DNA of 64,000 bases from assembly GCA_022041995.1 (NCBI GenBank), contig CP074381.1, positions 1,054,001 through 1,118,000 on the forward strand. The letters are read 5' to 3'. Each line of letters begins with the position of its first letter. The first letter of the stretch is position 1. Made by a program: the position numbers and the translations under genes. The DNA comes from Cupriavidus necator. Lineage in GTDB: Bacteria; Pseudomonadota; Gammaproteobacteria; Burkholderiales; Burkholderiaceae. Shown piece after piece: positions 51,188 through 60,464 of the stretch. Under the pieces are notes generated by a model. It saw nothing but the letters and a program-made list of their open reading frames with translations, was not told where the DNA came from and did not search any database.

Positions 51188-51976
51188 ATGGATCTGGGAC
51201 TGCGCGGCAAGCATGCGCTGGTATGCGGCGCCAGCAAGGGCCTGGGCTTTGCCTGCGCCGACGCGCTGGCGGCCGAGGGCGTTGACGTGGTGATCGTGGC
51301 GCGCGGCGCCGAGGCGCTGGAAAAGGCCGCCGCCGGCCTGCGCGCGCGCCATGGCCGCCGCGTGATCGCGGTGGCGACCGATATCACCACGCCCGAAGGC
51401 CGCAAGGCGGCGCTGGACGCCGTGGCCAAGCTGGGCGATCTCGACATCCTGGTCAATAACGCCGGCGGTCCGCCGCCGGGCAACTTCCGCGACTGGGAGC
51501 GCAGCGACTGGCTGGCCGCGCTGGACGCCAACATGCTGACCCCGATCGAGCTGATCAAGGCCACCGTCGACGGCATGATCGCGCGCCAGTGGGGCCGCAT
51601 CATCAATATCACCAGCGGGGCGGTCAAGGCGCCGATCGATGTGCTGGGCCTGTCCAATGGCGCGCGCTCGGGCCTGACCGGCTTTGTCGCGGGCGTGGCG
51701 CGCGAAGTGGCGCAGCATGGCGTGACCATCAACAACCTGCTGCCGGGTCCGTTCAACACCGACCGCCTGCTCAAGACCATGGAAGGCGGGGCCAGGAAGG
51801 CTGGCCTGACCGTCGATGAGGTGGCGCAGCGCCGCGCCGCGGCGAACCCGTCGCGCCGCTTCGGCGAGCCGGCCGAGTTCGGCGCCACCTGCGCCTTCCT
51901 GTGCAGCCGCCATGCCGGCTACATCACCGGGCAGAACATCCTGCTCGATGGCGGCGCCTACCCGGGCACCTTCTGA
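51188..51976 (+). CDS. SDR-family oxidoreductase lacking the YxxxK motif
   Basis: 262 residues, Rossmann fold. The cofactor motif GASKGLGFA lies at 14-22, NNAGG near 90 and the catalytic-type Ser in IINITSGAV near 138. Where the Tyr and Lys of YxxxK are expected the sequence is LSNGARSGLTGF, with Ser and Arg instead. PGPFNTDRLL and a final GQNILLDGGAYPG are normal SDR elements. It is annotated FabG-like by similarity, but the missing Tyr/Lys argues against ordinary ketoreductase chemistry. AAAGGAGAAGG gives a strong ribosome-binding site. Confidence 0.85.
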   Translation: MDLGLRGKHALVCGASKGLGFACADALAAEGVDVVIVARGAEALEKAAAGLRARHGRRVIAVATDITTPEGRKAALDAVAKLGDLDILVNNAGGPPPGNFRDWERSDWLAALDANMLTPIELIKATVDGMIARQWGRIINITSGAVKAPIDVLGLSNGARSGLTGFVAGVAREVAQHGVTINNLLPGPFNTDRLLKTMEGGARKAGLTVDEVAQRRAAANPSRRFGEPAEFGATCAFLCSRHAGYITGQNILLDGGAYPGTF

Positions 51977-52033
51977 TCCCGCTGCTTTCTCTTGTTTCCT
52001 GACGCTCACCGACCCCGCAACAAGGAACCCCTG

Positions 52034-52426
52034 ATGACTCGCCCCCGTATCGCGCTGATCGCCCACGACCACAAGAAGGACGATATCGTCGCCTTCGCCA
52101 CGCGCCACCGCGCCTTCCTTTCGCAGTGCGAGCTGCTGGCCACCGGCACCACCGGCGGGCGCCTGATCGACGAGGTCGGGCTGGAGGTGACGCGCATGCT
52201 GTCGGGGCCGTGGGGCGGCGACCTGCAGATCGGCGCGCAGCTGGCGGTAGGCCAGGTGCGCGCCGTGGTGTTCCTGCGCGACCCGATGACGCCGCAGCCG
52301 CATGAACCCGATATCAACGCGCTGGTGCGCGCCTGCGACGTGCACAACGTGCCGTGCGCCACCAACGTGGCCACCGCCGAGTTGTTGATCGCCGGGCTGA
52401 CGCGCGAGGCTGAAGCCGGCAACTGA
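52034..52426 (+). CDS. mgsA: Methylglyoxal synthase
   Basis: 130 residues. It makes methylglyoxal and phosphate from dihydroxyacetone phosphate, a bypass of glycolysis under phosphate limitation. It begins [20 protein letters not shown]. The phosphate-binding [12 protein letters not shown] lies near 36-47 and the catalytic Asp in [12 protein letters not shown] near 63-74. [16 protein letters not shown] closes the fold. The ATG at 52034 has AAGGAA upstream and fits the family start. Confidence 0.95.
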   Translation: MTRPRIALIAHDHKKDDIVAFATRHRAFLSQCELLATGTTGGRLIDEVGLEVTRMLSGPWGGDLQIGAQLAVGQVRAVVFLRDPMTPQPHEPDINALVRACDVHNVPCATNVATAELLIAGLTREAEAGN

Positions 52427-52465
52427 ATTCCCATCGATGCATCACCATAACGAGGAGCGACACAG

Positions 52466-53443
52466 ATGAGCAAAGCCATCCGGATCGAGCAGACCGGCGG
52501 TCCCGAAGTCATGCAGTGGGTCGATGTCCAGGTGGGCGACCCCGGTCCCGGCCAGGTGCGCGTGCGCCATGAGGCGGTGGGCCTGAACTACATCGATGTC
52601 TATTTCCGCACCGGGCTGTACAAGCAGCCGCTGCCGGGCGGGCTGGGCATGGAAGGCGCCGGCGTGGTCGAAGCGGTGGGCGAGGGCGTGCGCCACGTCG
52701 CCGTGGGCGACCGCGTGGCCTACGCCGGCCGCCCCACCGGCGCCTATGCGCAGGTGCGCGTGATGCCGGCCGATATCGTGGTGCGGCTGCCCGATGCGAT
52801 CCCGTTCGACACCGCCGCGGCGATGATGCTGCAGGGCCTGACCGCGCAGTATCTGATCCGCGACAGCTACAAGGTGCAGCCGGGCGACACGGTGCTGCTG
52901 CATGCGGCCGCCGGCGGCGTTGGCCTGATTGCCAGCCAGTGGCTCAAGGCGCTGGGCGTGACCGTGATCGGCACCGTCGGCAGCGACGAGAAGGCCGAGC
53001 TGGCGCGCGCCAACGGCTGCGCCCACACCATCGTCTACACGCGCGAGTCGTTCGTGGAGCGGGTCAGGGAGATCACCAACGGCAAGGGCGTGCCGGCGGT
53101 CTATGACTCGATCGGCAGGGACACCTTCCAGGGTTCGCTCGACTGCCTGGCGCCGCGCGGCACCATGGTCAGCTTCGGCAACGCCTCGGGCCCGGTGCCG
53201 CCGTTCGACCTGTCGGTGCTGAGCAGCAAGGGGTCGCTGCGGCTGACGCGCCCGACGCTGATGACCTACGTGGTGAATCGCGAGCTGCTGGAGCCGATGG
53301 TGGCCGACCTGTTCGACGCCGTGGCCACCGGCAAGGTGAAGATCGACATCCGCCAGCGTTACGCGCTGTCGGAGGTGGCGCAGGCACACCGCGACCTGGA
53401 ATCGCGCAAGACCACCGGCTCGACCATCCTGCTGCCGAACTGA
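52466..53443 (+). CDS. NADPH:quinone oxidoreductase, MDR family
   Basis: 325 residues, zinc-free medium-chain dehydrogenase/reductase. It begins MSKAIRIEQTGGPEVMQWVD. The substrate domain has GLNYIDVYFRTGLYK near 35-49. The nucleotide-binding loop is LLHAAAGGVGLIASQWLKAL near 145-164. SFGNASGPVPPFDL is typical of Qor. It would reduce quinones by NADPH. GAGGAG precedes the ATG. It is the last gene of the EamA-SDR-mgsA-qor run and is followed by a terminator. Confidence 0.93.
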   Translation: MSKAIRIEQTGGPEVMQWVDVQVGDPGPGQVRVRHEAVGLNYIDVYFRTGLYKQPLPGGLGMEGAGVVEAVGEGVRHVAVGDRVAYAGRPTGAYAQVRVMPADIVVRLPDAIPFDTAAAMMLQGLTAQYLIRDSYKVQPGDTVLLHAAAGGVGLIASQWLKALGVTVIGTVGSDEKAELARANGCAHTIVYTRESFVERVREITNGKGVPAVYDSIGRDTFQGSLDCLAPRGTMVSFGNASGPVPPFDLSVLSSKGSLRLTRPTLMTYVVNRELLEPMVADLFDAVATGKVKIDIRQRYALSEVAQAHRDLESRKTTGSTILLPN

Positions 53444-53465
53444 GCGATAGCCAGGCAGGCAAGCT

Positions 53466-53508
53466 AAAGCCCCGGAGCGGCAGGTGCCGCCCCGGGGCTT
53501 TTTTTATT
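53466..53508 (+). terminator. Strong terminator after the quinone oxidoreductase gene
   Basis: A 17-bp stem (AAAGCCCCGG at the base, GGCA/TGCC near the top, one mismatch) with a GG loop and a long T7 tract. It also faces the convergent DUF1232 gene. Confidence 0.9.
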
Positions 53509-53519
53509 GAACGGTGCCG

Positions 53520-53813
53520 TCAGTGCGGCCGGACCGTGGTGGCAGTGGCGCGCCTCTGTGCCTGGCGCAGGATATGCGGCGGCAGGCGCTTCAGGATCAG
53601 GTGCACCGCGAGCGGAATCAGCACCACGTCATCGACGATGCCCAGGCCCGCGACCACGTCGGGGATCAGGTCGATCGGCGAGATCGCATAGAGCAGCAGC
53701 CCGAAGGCAGCGGGCTTGAGCCACGGCGGCGCATCCGGGTGGCGCAGCGCGTACCAGAACAGGCGGCCGTCGCTACGAACCAGCGTCCACAGGGCCGAAA
53801 ATCGCTTCCACAT
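53520..53813 (-). CDS. DUF1232 (YkvA-like) membrane protein
   Basis: 97 residues. The motif LLYAISPIDLIPDVVAGLGI near 40-59 defines DUF1232. Two hydrophobic segments flank it. The end is basic. The function of this family is not known; it is often found as a small membrane protein. It begins at the ATG at 53813. The next 212 nt (53814-54025) hold no recognised feature apart from its promoter. Confidence 0.88.
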   Translation of the reverse strand: MWKRFSALWTLVRSDGRLFWYALRHPDAPPWLKPAAFGLLLYAISPIDLIPDVVAGLGIVDDVVLIPLAVHLILKRLPPHILRQAQRRATATTVRPH

Positions 53814-54025
53814 GAGAGGCCTCCTTCACATTGCGGGCGCCGGTCACTGGCGCATGCACAGATAGCTTGGGCCGTTATCGGCGGCTTCAAGTTCCGCAAG
53901 GTAGGGGCGGTGCGGGGAGGGTCCCGGAAAGGGCGGCAGGGCTGGGAATTGTGGCGATTCCGCCCCCGCGCGGCGGAGGCGGGCGCCGCGCACCATCACC
54001 GGCGCGCGGCTGGGCTGCGTGGCGA

Positions 54026-55171
54026 TCAGCCCGGGATCTTGCCTTCCACGCCTTCGACGTAGAACTTCACGCCGTGCAGGAAACCGTCGTCGGCCACCTG
54101 GTCCTTGGCCAGCTGTTCCTTGCCGGTGTTGTCCTTGATCGGACCCTTCCAGATCGGCGCGCTGCCGTCGGCGATGCCCTTCTTGCGCGCTTCGACCAGC
54201 GCCTTGACCTCAGCCGGCACGTCCGCGTTGAAGCCCTTCAGGTCGATCATGCCTTCCTTCAGGCCCCACCACGTGGTGCTGTTTTTCCACTGCTTGCTCA
54301 GCACGTCTTCCACCACCTTGTTGTAGTAGACGCCCCAGGAGATCACCGACGCGGCCAGGTGGGCCTTGTCGCCGAACTTGCTCATGTCGCTGTCCCAGCC
54401 AAAGGCGTGCACGCCCTTTTCCTGCGCGGTCTGCACCACGGCGGCGGAGTCGGTGTTCTGCATCAGCATGTCAACGCCCTGGCCGATCAGCGTGGTCGCG
54501 GCTTCGCGCTCCTTGCCCGGATCGAACCACTTGTTGACCCACACCACCTTGACCGTGGCCTTGGGGTTGACGCTGCGCGCGCCCAGCGTGAACGAGTCGA
54601 TATTGCGGATCACCTCGGGGATGGGCACCGATGCCACCACGCCCATCTTGCCGGTCTTGCTCATCTTGCCGGCGACCACGCCCGCCAGGTAGGCGCCCTC
54701 ATAGGTGCGCACGTCGTACTGGGCCAGGTTCTCGGCGGTCTTGAAGCCGGTGGCGTGCTCGAACTTCACGTCCGGGAATTCCTTGGCGACCTTGAGCATC
54801 GACTCCATGTAGCCGAAGGTGGTGCCGAAGATCAGCTTGTTGCCCTGGCTGGCCAGGTCGCGGAACACGCGCTCGGCGTCGGCGGCGGATTCGGGCACGT
54901 TCTCGACGAAGGTGGTCTTGACCTTGTCGCCGAACTTCTCTTCCACGGCCTTGCGCCCGGTGTCATGCGCGAAGGTCCAGCCGGCATCGCCGACCGGCCC
55001 GATATAGACGAAGGCGACCTTGAGCGGCTCGGCCTTTTGCTCGGCTGCGGGCGCGGAGGCGGGGGCCGCCGTCTCGGCAGGCTTCTCGGCCTCTTTCTTG
55101 CCGCAGCCCGCCAGGGCCAGCACGGCGGTGGCGGCCAGGGCCGCCAGGGTCTTCCTGCGCGTGACGATCAT
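54026..55171 (-). CDS. BMP-family ABC transporter substrate-binding lipoprotein
   Basis: 381 residues. The signal has a lipobox LALAGC (Cys near 23), then an Ala/Pro/Glu linker. The BMP domain begins KVAFVYIGPVGDAGWTFAHD near 51. TTFGYMESM, QYDVRTYEGAYLAGVVAGKM and QNTDSAAVVQTAQEKGVHAF follow. BMP proteins bind nucleosides or purines; this branch sits with two permeases and a duplicated ATPase in one operon, which fits purine or nucleoside uptake. It is the last gene of the operon. Confidence 0.92.
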   Translation of the reverse strand: MIVTRRKTLAALAATAVLALAGCGKKEAEKPAETAAPASAPAAEQKAEPLKVAFVYIGPVGDAGWTFAHDTGRKAVEEKFGDKVKTTFVENVPESAADAERVFRDLASQGNKLIFGTTFGYMESMLKVAKEFPDVKFEHATGFKTAENLAQYDVRTYEGAYLAGVVAGKMSKTGKMGVVASVPIPEVIRNIDSFTLGARSVNPKATVKVVWVNKWFDPGKEREAATTLIGQGVDMLMQNTDSAAVVQTAQEKGVHAFGWDSDMSKFGDKAHLAASVISWGVYYNKVVEDVLSKQWKNSTTWWGLKEGMIDLKGFNADVPAEVKALVEARKKGIADGSAPIWKGPIKDNTGKEQLAKDQVADDGFLHGVKFYVEGVEGKIPG

Positions 55172-55232
55172 GATTTCTCCTTGTGATGAATTGTTGGTAG
55201 CTCAGGGATTTCCGTCAAAAAAAGCTCGAGAC

Positions 55233-56153
55233 TCAGGCATTGCCGGGCCGGAACGGCTTGCCCAGCGAGGCCGGCATGTTCAGCCGGATCCAGGCCGGAT
55301 TGCGCGAGATCAGTGCCAGCACCACGATGGTGGCCGCGTAGGGCAGCATCGACAGGAACTGCGACGGCACCGACACGCCGATCCCTTGCAGGTAGAACTG
55401 CAGGATGGTCACGCCGCCAAAGAGCCACGCCCCCACCAGCACGCGGCCCGGCCGCCAGGTGGCGAAGGTGGTCAGCGCCAGCGCGATCCAGCCGCGGCCG
55501 GCGACCAGGTTCTCGACCCACATCGGCGTGTACACCAGCGACAGGTAGGCGCCGGCCAGCCCGCAGCAGGCACCGCCGAACAGCAGTGCGCCAAAGCGGA
55601 TGGTGCGCACCGGGTAGCCCAGCGCGTGCGCCGATTCCGGCGCTTCGCCGATCGCGCGCAGCGTCAGCCCTGCGCGCGTGCGGAACAGGAACCACATGAT
55701 GGCGAAGCACAGCAGCAGGCTGAAATAAACCATCCAGTGATGCTGGAAGAAGGCCGGCCCGAAGAAGGGCAGGTCGGCCAGGCCGGGCACGGCCTTGGCC
55801 TGCGCCGGCATGGCATGGCCGACGAAGCGCTGGCCCATGAACGCCGACAGCCCGGTGCCGAAGATCGACAGCGCCAGGCCGGTGGCGACCTGGTTGGTGG
55901 CCAGCACCAGCGCCAGCCATGAGAACAGCGTGGCCATCAGCATGCCGGCGAGCGCGCCGGCGGCAAAGCCGAGCAGCGGCGACTGGGTCTGATAGCCGAC
56001 CATGAAGCCGGCCACCGCCGCGACCAGCATCATGCCTTCGGCGCCCAGGTTGAGCACGCCCGAGCGTTCGTTGATCAGCAGGCCGAGCGCGGCCAGCAGC
56101 AGCGGCGTGCCCGCGTTGATGGCGGTGGCGATGAGGGGAGCGAGTTGTTCCAT
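55233..56153 (-). CDS. BMP-type ABC transporter permease (second permease)
   Basis: 306 residues, about nine membrane spans. It begins MEQLAPLIATAINAGTPLLL. The motifs LINERSGVLNLGAEGMMLVA (near 26-45) and TLRAIGEAPESAHALGYPV are those of the YufQ/NupQ-like permeases of nucleoside transporters. It is cotranscribed with the other permease (18 nt upstream) and the binding protein (61 nt downstream). Confidence 0.92.
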   Translation of the reverse strand: MEQLAPLIATAINAGTPLLLAALGLLINERSGVLNLGAEGMMLVAAVAGFMVGYQTQSPLLGFAAGALAGMLMATLFSWLALVLATNQVATGLALSIFGTGLSAFMGQRFVGHAMPAQAKAVPGLADLPFFGPAFFQHHWMVYFSLLLCFAIMWFLFRTRAGLTLRAIGEAPESAHALGYPVRTIRFGALLFGGACCGLAGAYLSLVYTPMWVENLVAGRGWIALALTTFATWRPGRVLVGAWLFGGVTILQFYLQGIGVSVPSQFLSMLPYAATIVVLALISRNPAWIRLNMPASLGKPFRPGNA

Positions 56154-56171
56154 ATTGTTCCGTAGCTCGGC

Positions 56172-57209
56172 TCAGGCCGTGGTGGCGCGCCAGCGCAGGC
56201 GGTTTTCGATGAGCGTGTCGCAGGCCAGCAGGAAGAACAGCAGCATGCCCTGGAACACCCAGCCAAGGGCTGATGGCAGGCCCAGGCGCGACTGCGCCAT
56301 CTCGCCGCCGATATAGAACAGCGACATCATGATGCCGCCGAAGACCGTGCCGACCGGATGCAGCCGGCCAATAAAGGCGACGATGATGGCGGTGAAGCCG
56401 TAGCCCGGCGAGATCGACGGCAGCAGCTGGCCGATCGGGCCGGTCACTTCGAACGCGCCCGCCAGGCCCGCGGTGGCGCCCGAGATCAGCAGCGCGCTCC
56501 ACAGCGCGCTGCGCGCCGAGAAACCCGCGTAGCGAGCCGCCGCCGGTGCGGTGCCGCCCACCTGCAGGCGGTAGCCGGCAAAGCTGCGGAACACGAACAC
56601 CGTCATCACCGCCACCAGCACCAGCATCACCACAAAGCCGGCGTGCAGGCGCGAACCCGACATCAGGTTGGGCAGCAGGTACTCGGACGAGAACACCTTC
56701 GACTGCGGGAAGTTCATGCCGTTGGGATCCTTCAGCGGCCCGTTAACCACCCATAGCAGCAGCTGCTGCGCGATATAGGTGAGCATCAGCGAAACCAGGA
56801 TCTCGTTGGCGTTGAACCTGTCCTTGAGCACCGCCGTGAGCGAGGCCCACAGCATGCCGCCGATCATGCCGGCCAATGAGGCCAGCACCAGCACCACGGT
56901 GCCGTTCATGGCCTGGCCCGGCACATCGAAATAAAGCACGGTGGCGCCGGCGCAGATGCCGCCGGCAACCAGCTGCCCGTCGGCGCCGATATTCCACACG
57001 TTGGCGCGGTAGCACACCGACAGGCCGAGTGCGCACAGCACCAGCGGCACGGTCTTGAGCAGCACCTCGCCGATGGCGCGCTGGTCGCGCAGCGGATCGG
57101 CCAGGAACACCTTGAGCGCGGCCACGGGATCCTTGCCGAGCGCCAGGAACAGCAGCGCGCCGAACAAGAGCGTCAGCGCCAGTGCGATCACCGGCGAGGC
57201 ATAGGCCAT
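56172..57209 (-). CDS. BMP-type ABC transporter permease (first permease, 5' end disturbed)
   Basis: 345 residues as an intact frame from the Met at 57209, with about ten membrane spans. NVWNIGADGQLVAGGICAGA and RFNANEILVSLMLTYIAQQL are the YufP/NupP-type landmarks. The natural start is probably the ATG at 57280, which overlaps the ATPase stop (ATGGCTGA). That frame reaches this one only if one C is added in the run at 57245-57249, giving RSPLSLAPRGLPSRTMAYAS. The N-terminus is therefore likely 24 residues longer in the real protein. Confidence 0.88.
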   Translation of the reverse strand: MAYASPVIALALTLLFGALLFLALGKDPVAALKVFLADPLRDQRAIGEVLLKTVPLVLCALGLSVCYRANVWNIGADGQLVAGGICAGATVLYFDVPGQAMNGTVVLVLASLAGMIGGMLWASLTAVLKDRFNANEILVSLMLTYIAQQLLLWVVNGPLKDPNGMNFPQSKVFSSEYLLPNLMSGSRLHAGFVVMLVLVAVMTVFVFRSFAGYRLQVGGTAPAAARYAGFSARSALWSALLISGATAGLAGAFEVTGPIGQLLPSISPGYGFTAIIVAFIGRLHPVGTVFGGIMMSLFYIGGEMAQSRLGLPSALGWVFQGMLLFFLLACDTLIENRLRWRATTA

Positions 57210-57272
57210 CGTGCGCGAGGGCAGGCCACGCGGCGCCAGTGAGAGGGGGAGCGGGGCAGCAGTTGTCGCACA

Positions 57273-58834
57273 TCAGCCATGGCTTGCCACCTCCGCGCCG
57301 GATTGCGCCTGGGCGGGTCCGCCTTCCCACAGTCCGCTCATCCACAGGCCGACCTGCTCGCGCGTGGCGGTCTCGGTCGGCACCGAAGGCGACAACCGGC
57401 CCTTGGCGATCACGTGCAGCCGGTCGCAGATCGCGAACAGCTCATCGAGCTCTTCCGACACCACCAGGATGGCGCAGCCGGTGGCCTTCAGCGCCAGGAT
57501 CTCGTTGTGGATCTGCGCGGCGGCGCCCACGTCCACGCCCCAGGTCGGTTGTGCCACGATCAGTACCTTCGGGCCGCTTTCGATCTCGCGGCCGACAATG
57601 AATTTCTGCAGGTTGCCGCCCGACAGGCTGCGCGCCAGCGCCTGCGGCCCGCTGGCCTTGACGCGGAAGCGGCTGATCACCGCCGCGGCCAGTCCGGTGG
57701 CGGCCTTGGGCGAGATCATGCCTTGCTGCACATAGGGCGGCGTCTGGTGCGACAGCAGGATATTGGTGGCCAGGCTCATGCCCGGCACCGCGCCGCGGCC
57801 CAGGCGCTCTTCCGGCACGAAGGCCAGGCCCGCGCGGCGGCGCTGGCGCGCATCGAGCCGGCCGACGGGCTTGCCGCCAAGCTGCACGGACGTGTTGTCC
57901 GCGCGCGTGTCTTCGCCGGACAGAGCGGCCAGCAGTTCCTGCTGCCCGTTGCCGGACACGCCGGCGATGCCGACGATCTCGCCGGCATGGACATCCAGCG
58001 AAATCCGGCTCAGCTCGGTCGCGAAGGCATGCGCGCGCGGCAGCGCCAGGCCCTGCACGCTGAGCCGCACCGCGCCGCGTTCGGCAGCCACGCGCGTCTC
58101 GCGCGGGGCTCGCCGCCGATCATCAGGCGCGACAGCGACGCCGCGGTTTCCTGGCGCGGATCGCACACGCCGGTGACCTTGCCCATGCGCATCACGGTGG
58201 CCTGATGGCACAGCGCGCGGATCTCGTCGAGTTTATGGCTGATGTAGAGGATGCTGGTGCCTTCGGCGGCCAGCTGGCGCAGCGTGACGAAGAGCGTTTC
58301 CACCGCCTGCGGGGTCAGCACCGAGGTGGGCTCGTCCAGGATCAGCAGCTGCGGATTGGCCAGCAGCGCGCGCACGATTTCCACGCGCTGGCGCTCGCCG
58401 ACCGACAGCGTATGCACATGGCGGTTCGGCTCCAGCGGCAGCCCGTAGCGCTCGGCGGTAGCACGGATGCGCTCGGCCAGCTGCTTGATGTTGCCTTGCT
58501 GTCCCGCGGGCAGGCCGAGCGCGATGTTCTCGGTCACGGTCAGCGTGTCGAACAGCGAGAAATGCTGGAACACCATGGCGATGCCCAGGTTGCGGGCGTC
58601 GTGCGGGCTGTTGATGCTGACCGGCGCCCCGTTGAAGTGCATCTCGCCGGCATCCGGACGGACCGCGCCAAAGATAATCTTCATCAGGGTGGACTTGCCT
58701 GCGCCGTTTTCACCCAGCACGGCATGAATCTCGCCGGGAGCGACGCTGAGGCTGACGTCGTCATTGGCGACGACGCCCGGGTAGCGCTTGCTGATATGGG
58801 CCAGCGCCAGCCTGGGAGGGAGTTGTGATGTCAC
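57273..58834 (-). pseudogene. BMP-type ABC transporter ATPase, duplicated (frameshifted)
   Basis: A double ATPase of about 520 residues when repaired, as in nucleoside and sugar importers. The first half has GENGAGKSTLMK near 40, LSVGERQRVEIVRALL near 142 and LLILDEPTSVLTP. The second half has GVSGNGQQELLAALSG (degenerate Walker A, as usual here) and SLSGGNLQKFIVGREI. The halves lie in different frames. The switch is at the G4 run at 58105-58108 after IGGEP; one base restores it. It is the first gene of the operon ATPase-permease-permease-binding protein. Confidence 0.9.
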
Positions 58835-59154
58835 TGAGGCGGCTCGGGTTGTGGTGGTGGCAGCAACGTGGGATGAGTCAACGGCGCGGCAGTGCGTGGC
58901 GCAGCATCGCCGCGACGCATTGCAGCATTCATCATGGTTTGGTGATGCCCGATATTGGTGATGGATTATATAAGTGACGGGGGGCCGGGCGGGCCGATTC
59001 CGGCGTCATTCCAGTCCCTGCAACGGTTTGGGGGTGGTTGCAAGTCGCGTGCCGACGACAGCACGAAAAAAAGCCGCCGGCTCCTTGCGGGAGCCAGCGG
59101 CTGGACTGGCGCGGCAGCGGCGGGCGGGCCAGGGCGGCTGCTCGCAGGCTGGAC
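58835..59154. other. Intergenic region upstream of the BMP transporter operon
   Basis: 320 nt between the divergent-tail pirin gene and the ATPase start. Reading the minus strand, a TATAAT lies at about 58966-58971 without a good -35 box, so it is a weak promoter candidate for the transporter. The right end holds the pirin terminator. Nothing else is recognised. Confidence 0.45.
59066..59102 (-). terminator. Terminator of the pirin gene
   Basis: On the minus strand AGCCGCTGGCTCC and GGAGCCGGCGGCT form a near-perfect stem (one mismatch), followed by T7. It lies about 50 nt after the pirin stop codon. Confidence 0.85.
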
Positions 59155-60087
59155 TCAGGCGTCGATGGCGGCGGCGCTGGTGGCGAAGCGCCCGTCGCGG
59201 AAGTCCGCCAGCGTCTGGTAGATCTGCTCCTGCGTGTTCATCACGAACGGCCCGTACTGCGCGATCGGCTCGTTCAGCGGCTGGCCCGCGATCAGCAGGA
59301 AGCGCGCGTCGGCCTCGGCCCTGACGATGACGCCGTCAGAGTGGCCGGCGTTGTCCAGCACGCCCATGCGCTGGGCCTCGACCACGGCGCGGTCGTCGCC
59401 GCTGCCGATCGAGACCTCGCCCCGGTACACGTAGACGAACGCGTTGTGCCCGGCCGGCAGCGTCTGCGCAAAGGTCTGGCCGGCCGGCAGGTGCACGTCC
59501 AGGTAGACCGGCTCGGTCACCGGGCGCGTGATCGCGCCGGCCACGCCGTGCGTGGCGCCCGCCAGCACGCGCACCGCGCCGCCGTTTTCCAGCGCGACCG
59601 TCGGGATCTCGGCGGCGGGCAGGTCGCGGTACCACGGCGCGGTCATCTTGTCCGCGGCCGGCAGGTTCAGCCACAGCTGGAAGCCTTCCATGCGGCCGTC
59701 TTCCTGCTCAGGCATTTCCGAGTGGACCACGCCGGCGCCCGCCACCATCCACTGCGCACCGCCATTCTGCAGCAGGCCTTCGTTGCCGGCGCTGTCGCGA
59801 TGGCGCATGCGCCCGGCCAGCATGTAGGTGATGGTCTCGAAGCCGCGGTGCGGGTGGTCGGGGAAGCCGCCGATGTAGTCGTCCTTGCTGTCGGTGCCGA
59901 AGGCATCGAGCATCAGGAACGGGTCCAGCCGGCGCTGCAGGTTCTGCGTCAGCACGCGGGTCAGCTTGACGCCGGCGCCGTCCGAGGTGGCGATGCCCCG
60001 CACGACGCGGTCCACGGCGCGCGAGCGTTGCACGGTTTCCGCGGCGGCGGCGGGAACGGTGGCAAGTGGGGTGGTACGGGTGTCCAT
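59155..60087 (-). CDS. Pirin-family protein
   Basis: 310 residues, bicupin. The metal motif in FPDHPHRGFETITYMLAG (near 75-92) with two His, and a later His and Glu in VAGAGVVHSEMPEQED (near 115-130), are the iron ligands of pirins. The C-terminal cupin has PAGHNAFVYVYRGEVSIG. Some pirins act as quercetin dioxygenases; others are redox-sensing regulators. The start at 60087 is chosen by the frame and length. It is a single-gene unit with its own terminator. Confidence 0.9.
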   Translation of the reverse strand: MDTRTTPLATVPAAAAETVQRSRAVDRVVRGIATSDGAGVKLTRVLTQNLQRRLDPFLMLDAFGTDSKDDYIGGFPDHPHRGFETITYMLAGRMRHRDSAGNEGLLQNGGAQWMVAGAGVVHSEMPEQEDGRMEGFQLWLNLPAADKMTAPWYRDLPAAEIPTVALENGGAVRVLAGATHGVAGAITRPVTEPVYLDVHLPAGQTFAQTLPAGHNAFVYVYRGEVSIGSGDDRAVVEAQRMGVLDNAGHSDGVIVRAEADARFLLIAGQPLNEPIAQYGPFVMNTQEQIYQTLADFRDGRFATSAAAIDA

Positions 60088-60362
60088 GTCTTTCTCCTGT
60101 GGGCGGGGCCCGCGCGGCAAGGGCCAGGCCGGGTTCCCGTCGTTTCAGCTACCTCGTCAATTTAGTGGTTTGGCGGAGAAAGAGTAGAGGGGCGCCGGGC
60201 AACAGATTGTTCTGCTGGCGTGACAATAAGCCGTACTTGTTGTGGCGAATTCAGAACAATGTGGGCTGTCGCGGTGTGGCACTTAATGCATGCCTTGCAT
60301 GCCTGCCCAATGCCCTCAATTCGCGCCAGATCGCCGCAGGAAGGCCGTAAGAAAGCGGGAAG

Positions 60363-60391
60363 ATGACAAGATCGATGAAGATCGCTATAAT
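60363..60391 (+). promoter_or_regulatory. Promoter for the quaternary-amine ABC operon (long leader)
   Basis: ATGACA (60363-60368, five of six consensus bases) and a perfect TATAAT (60386-60391) are 17 nt apart. The spacer has the direct repeat GATCGATGAAGATCG. Transcription would start near 60398, about 375 nt before the first start codon. Confidence 0.75.
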
Positions 60392-60408
60392 AGCGCTCTC
60401 TTTGTCAT

Positions 60409-60464
60409 CCGTTGAGGCGAAATGCGGGGCGGGTAAAACCTCGCCAGCCCTTGCCAGTCAACGG
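60409..60464 (+). ncRNA. Candidate structured leader RNA
   Basis: CCGTTGA (60409-60415) pairs with TCAACGG (60458-60464), and inside this GGCGA (60416-60420) pairs with TCGCC (60441-60445), stacked directly on the first stem. The element starts about 10 nt after the predicted transcription start. I do not recognise a known riboswitch class. No terminator T-tract follows, so a leader is more likely than an independent small RNA. Confidence 0.35.
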
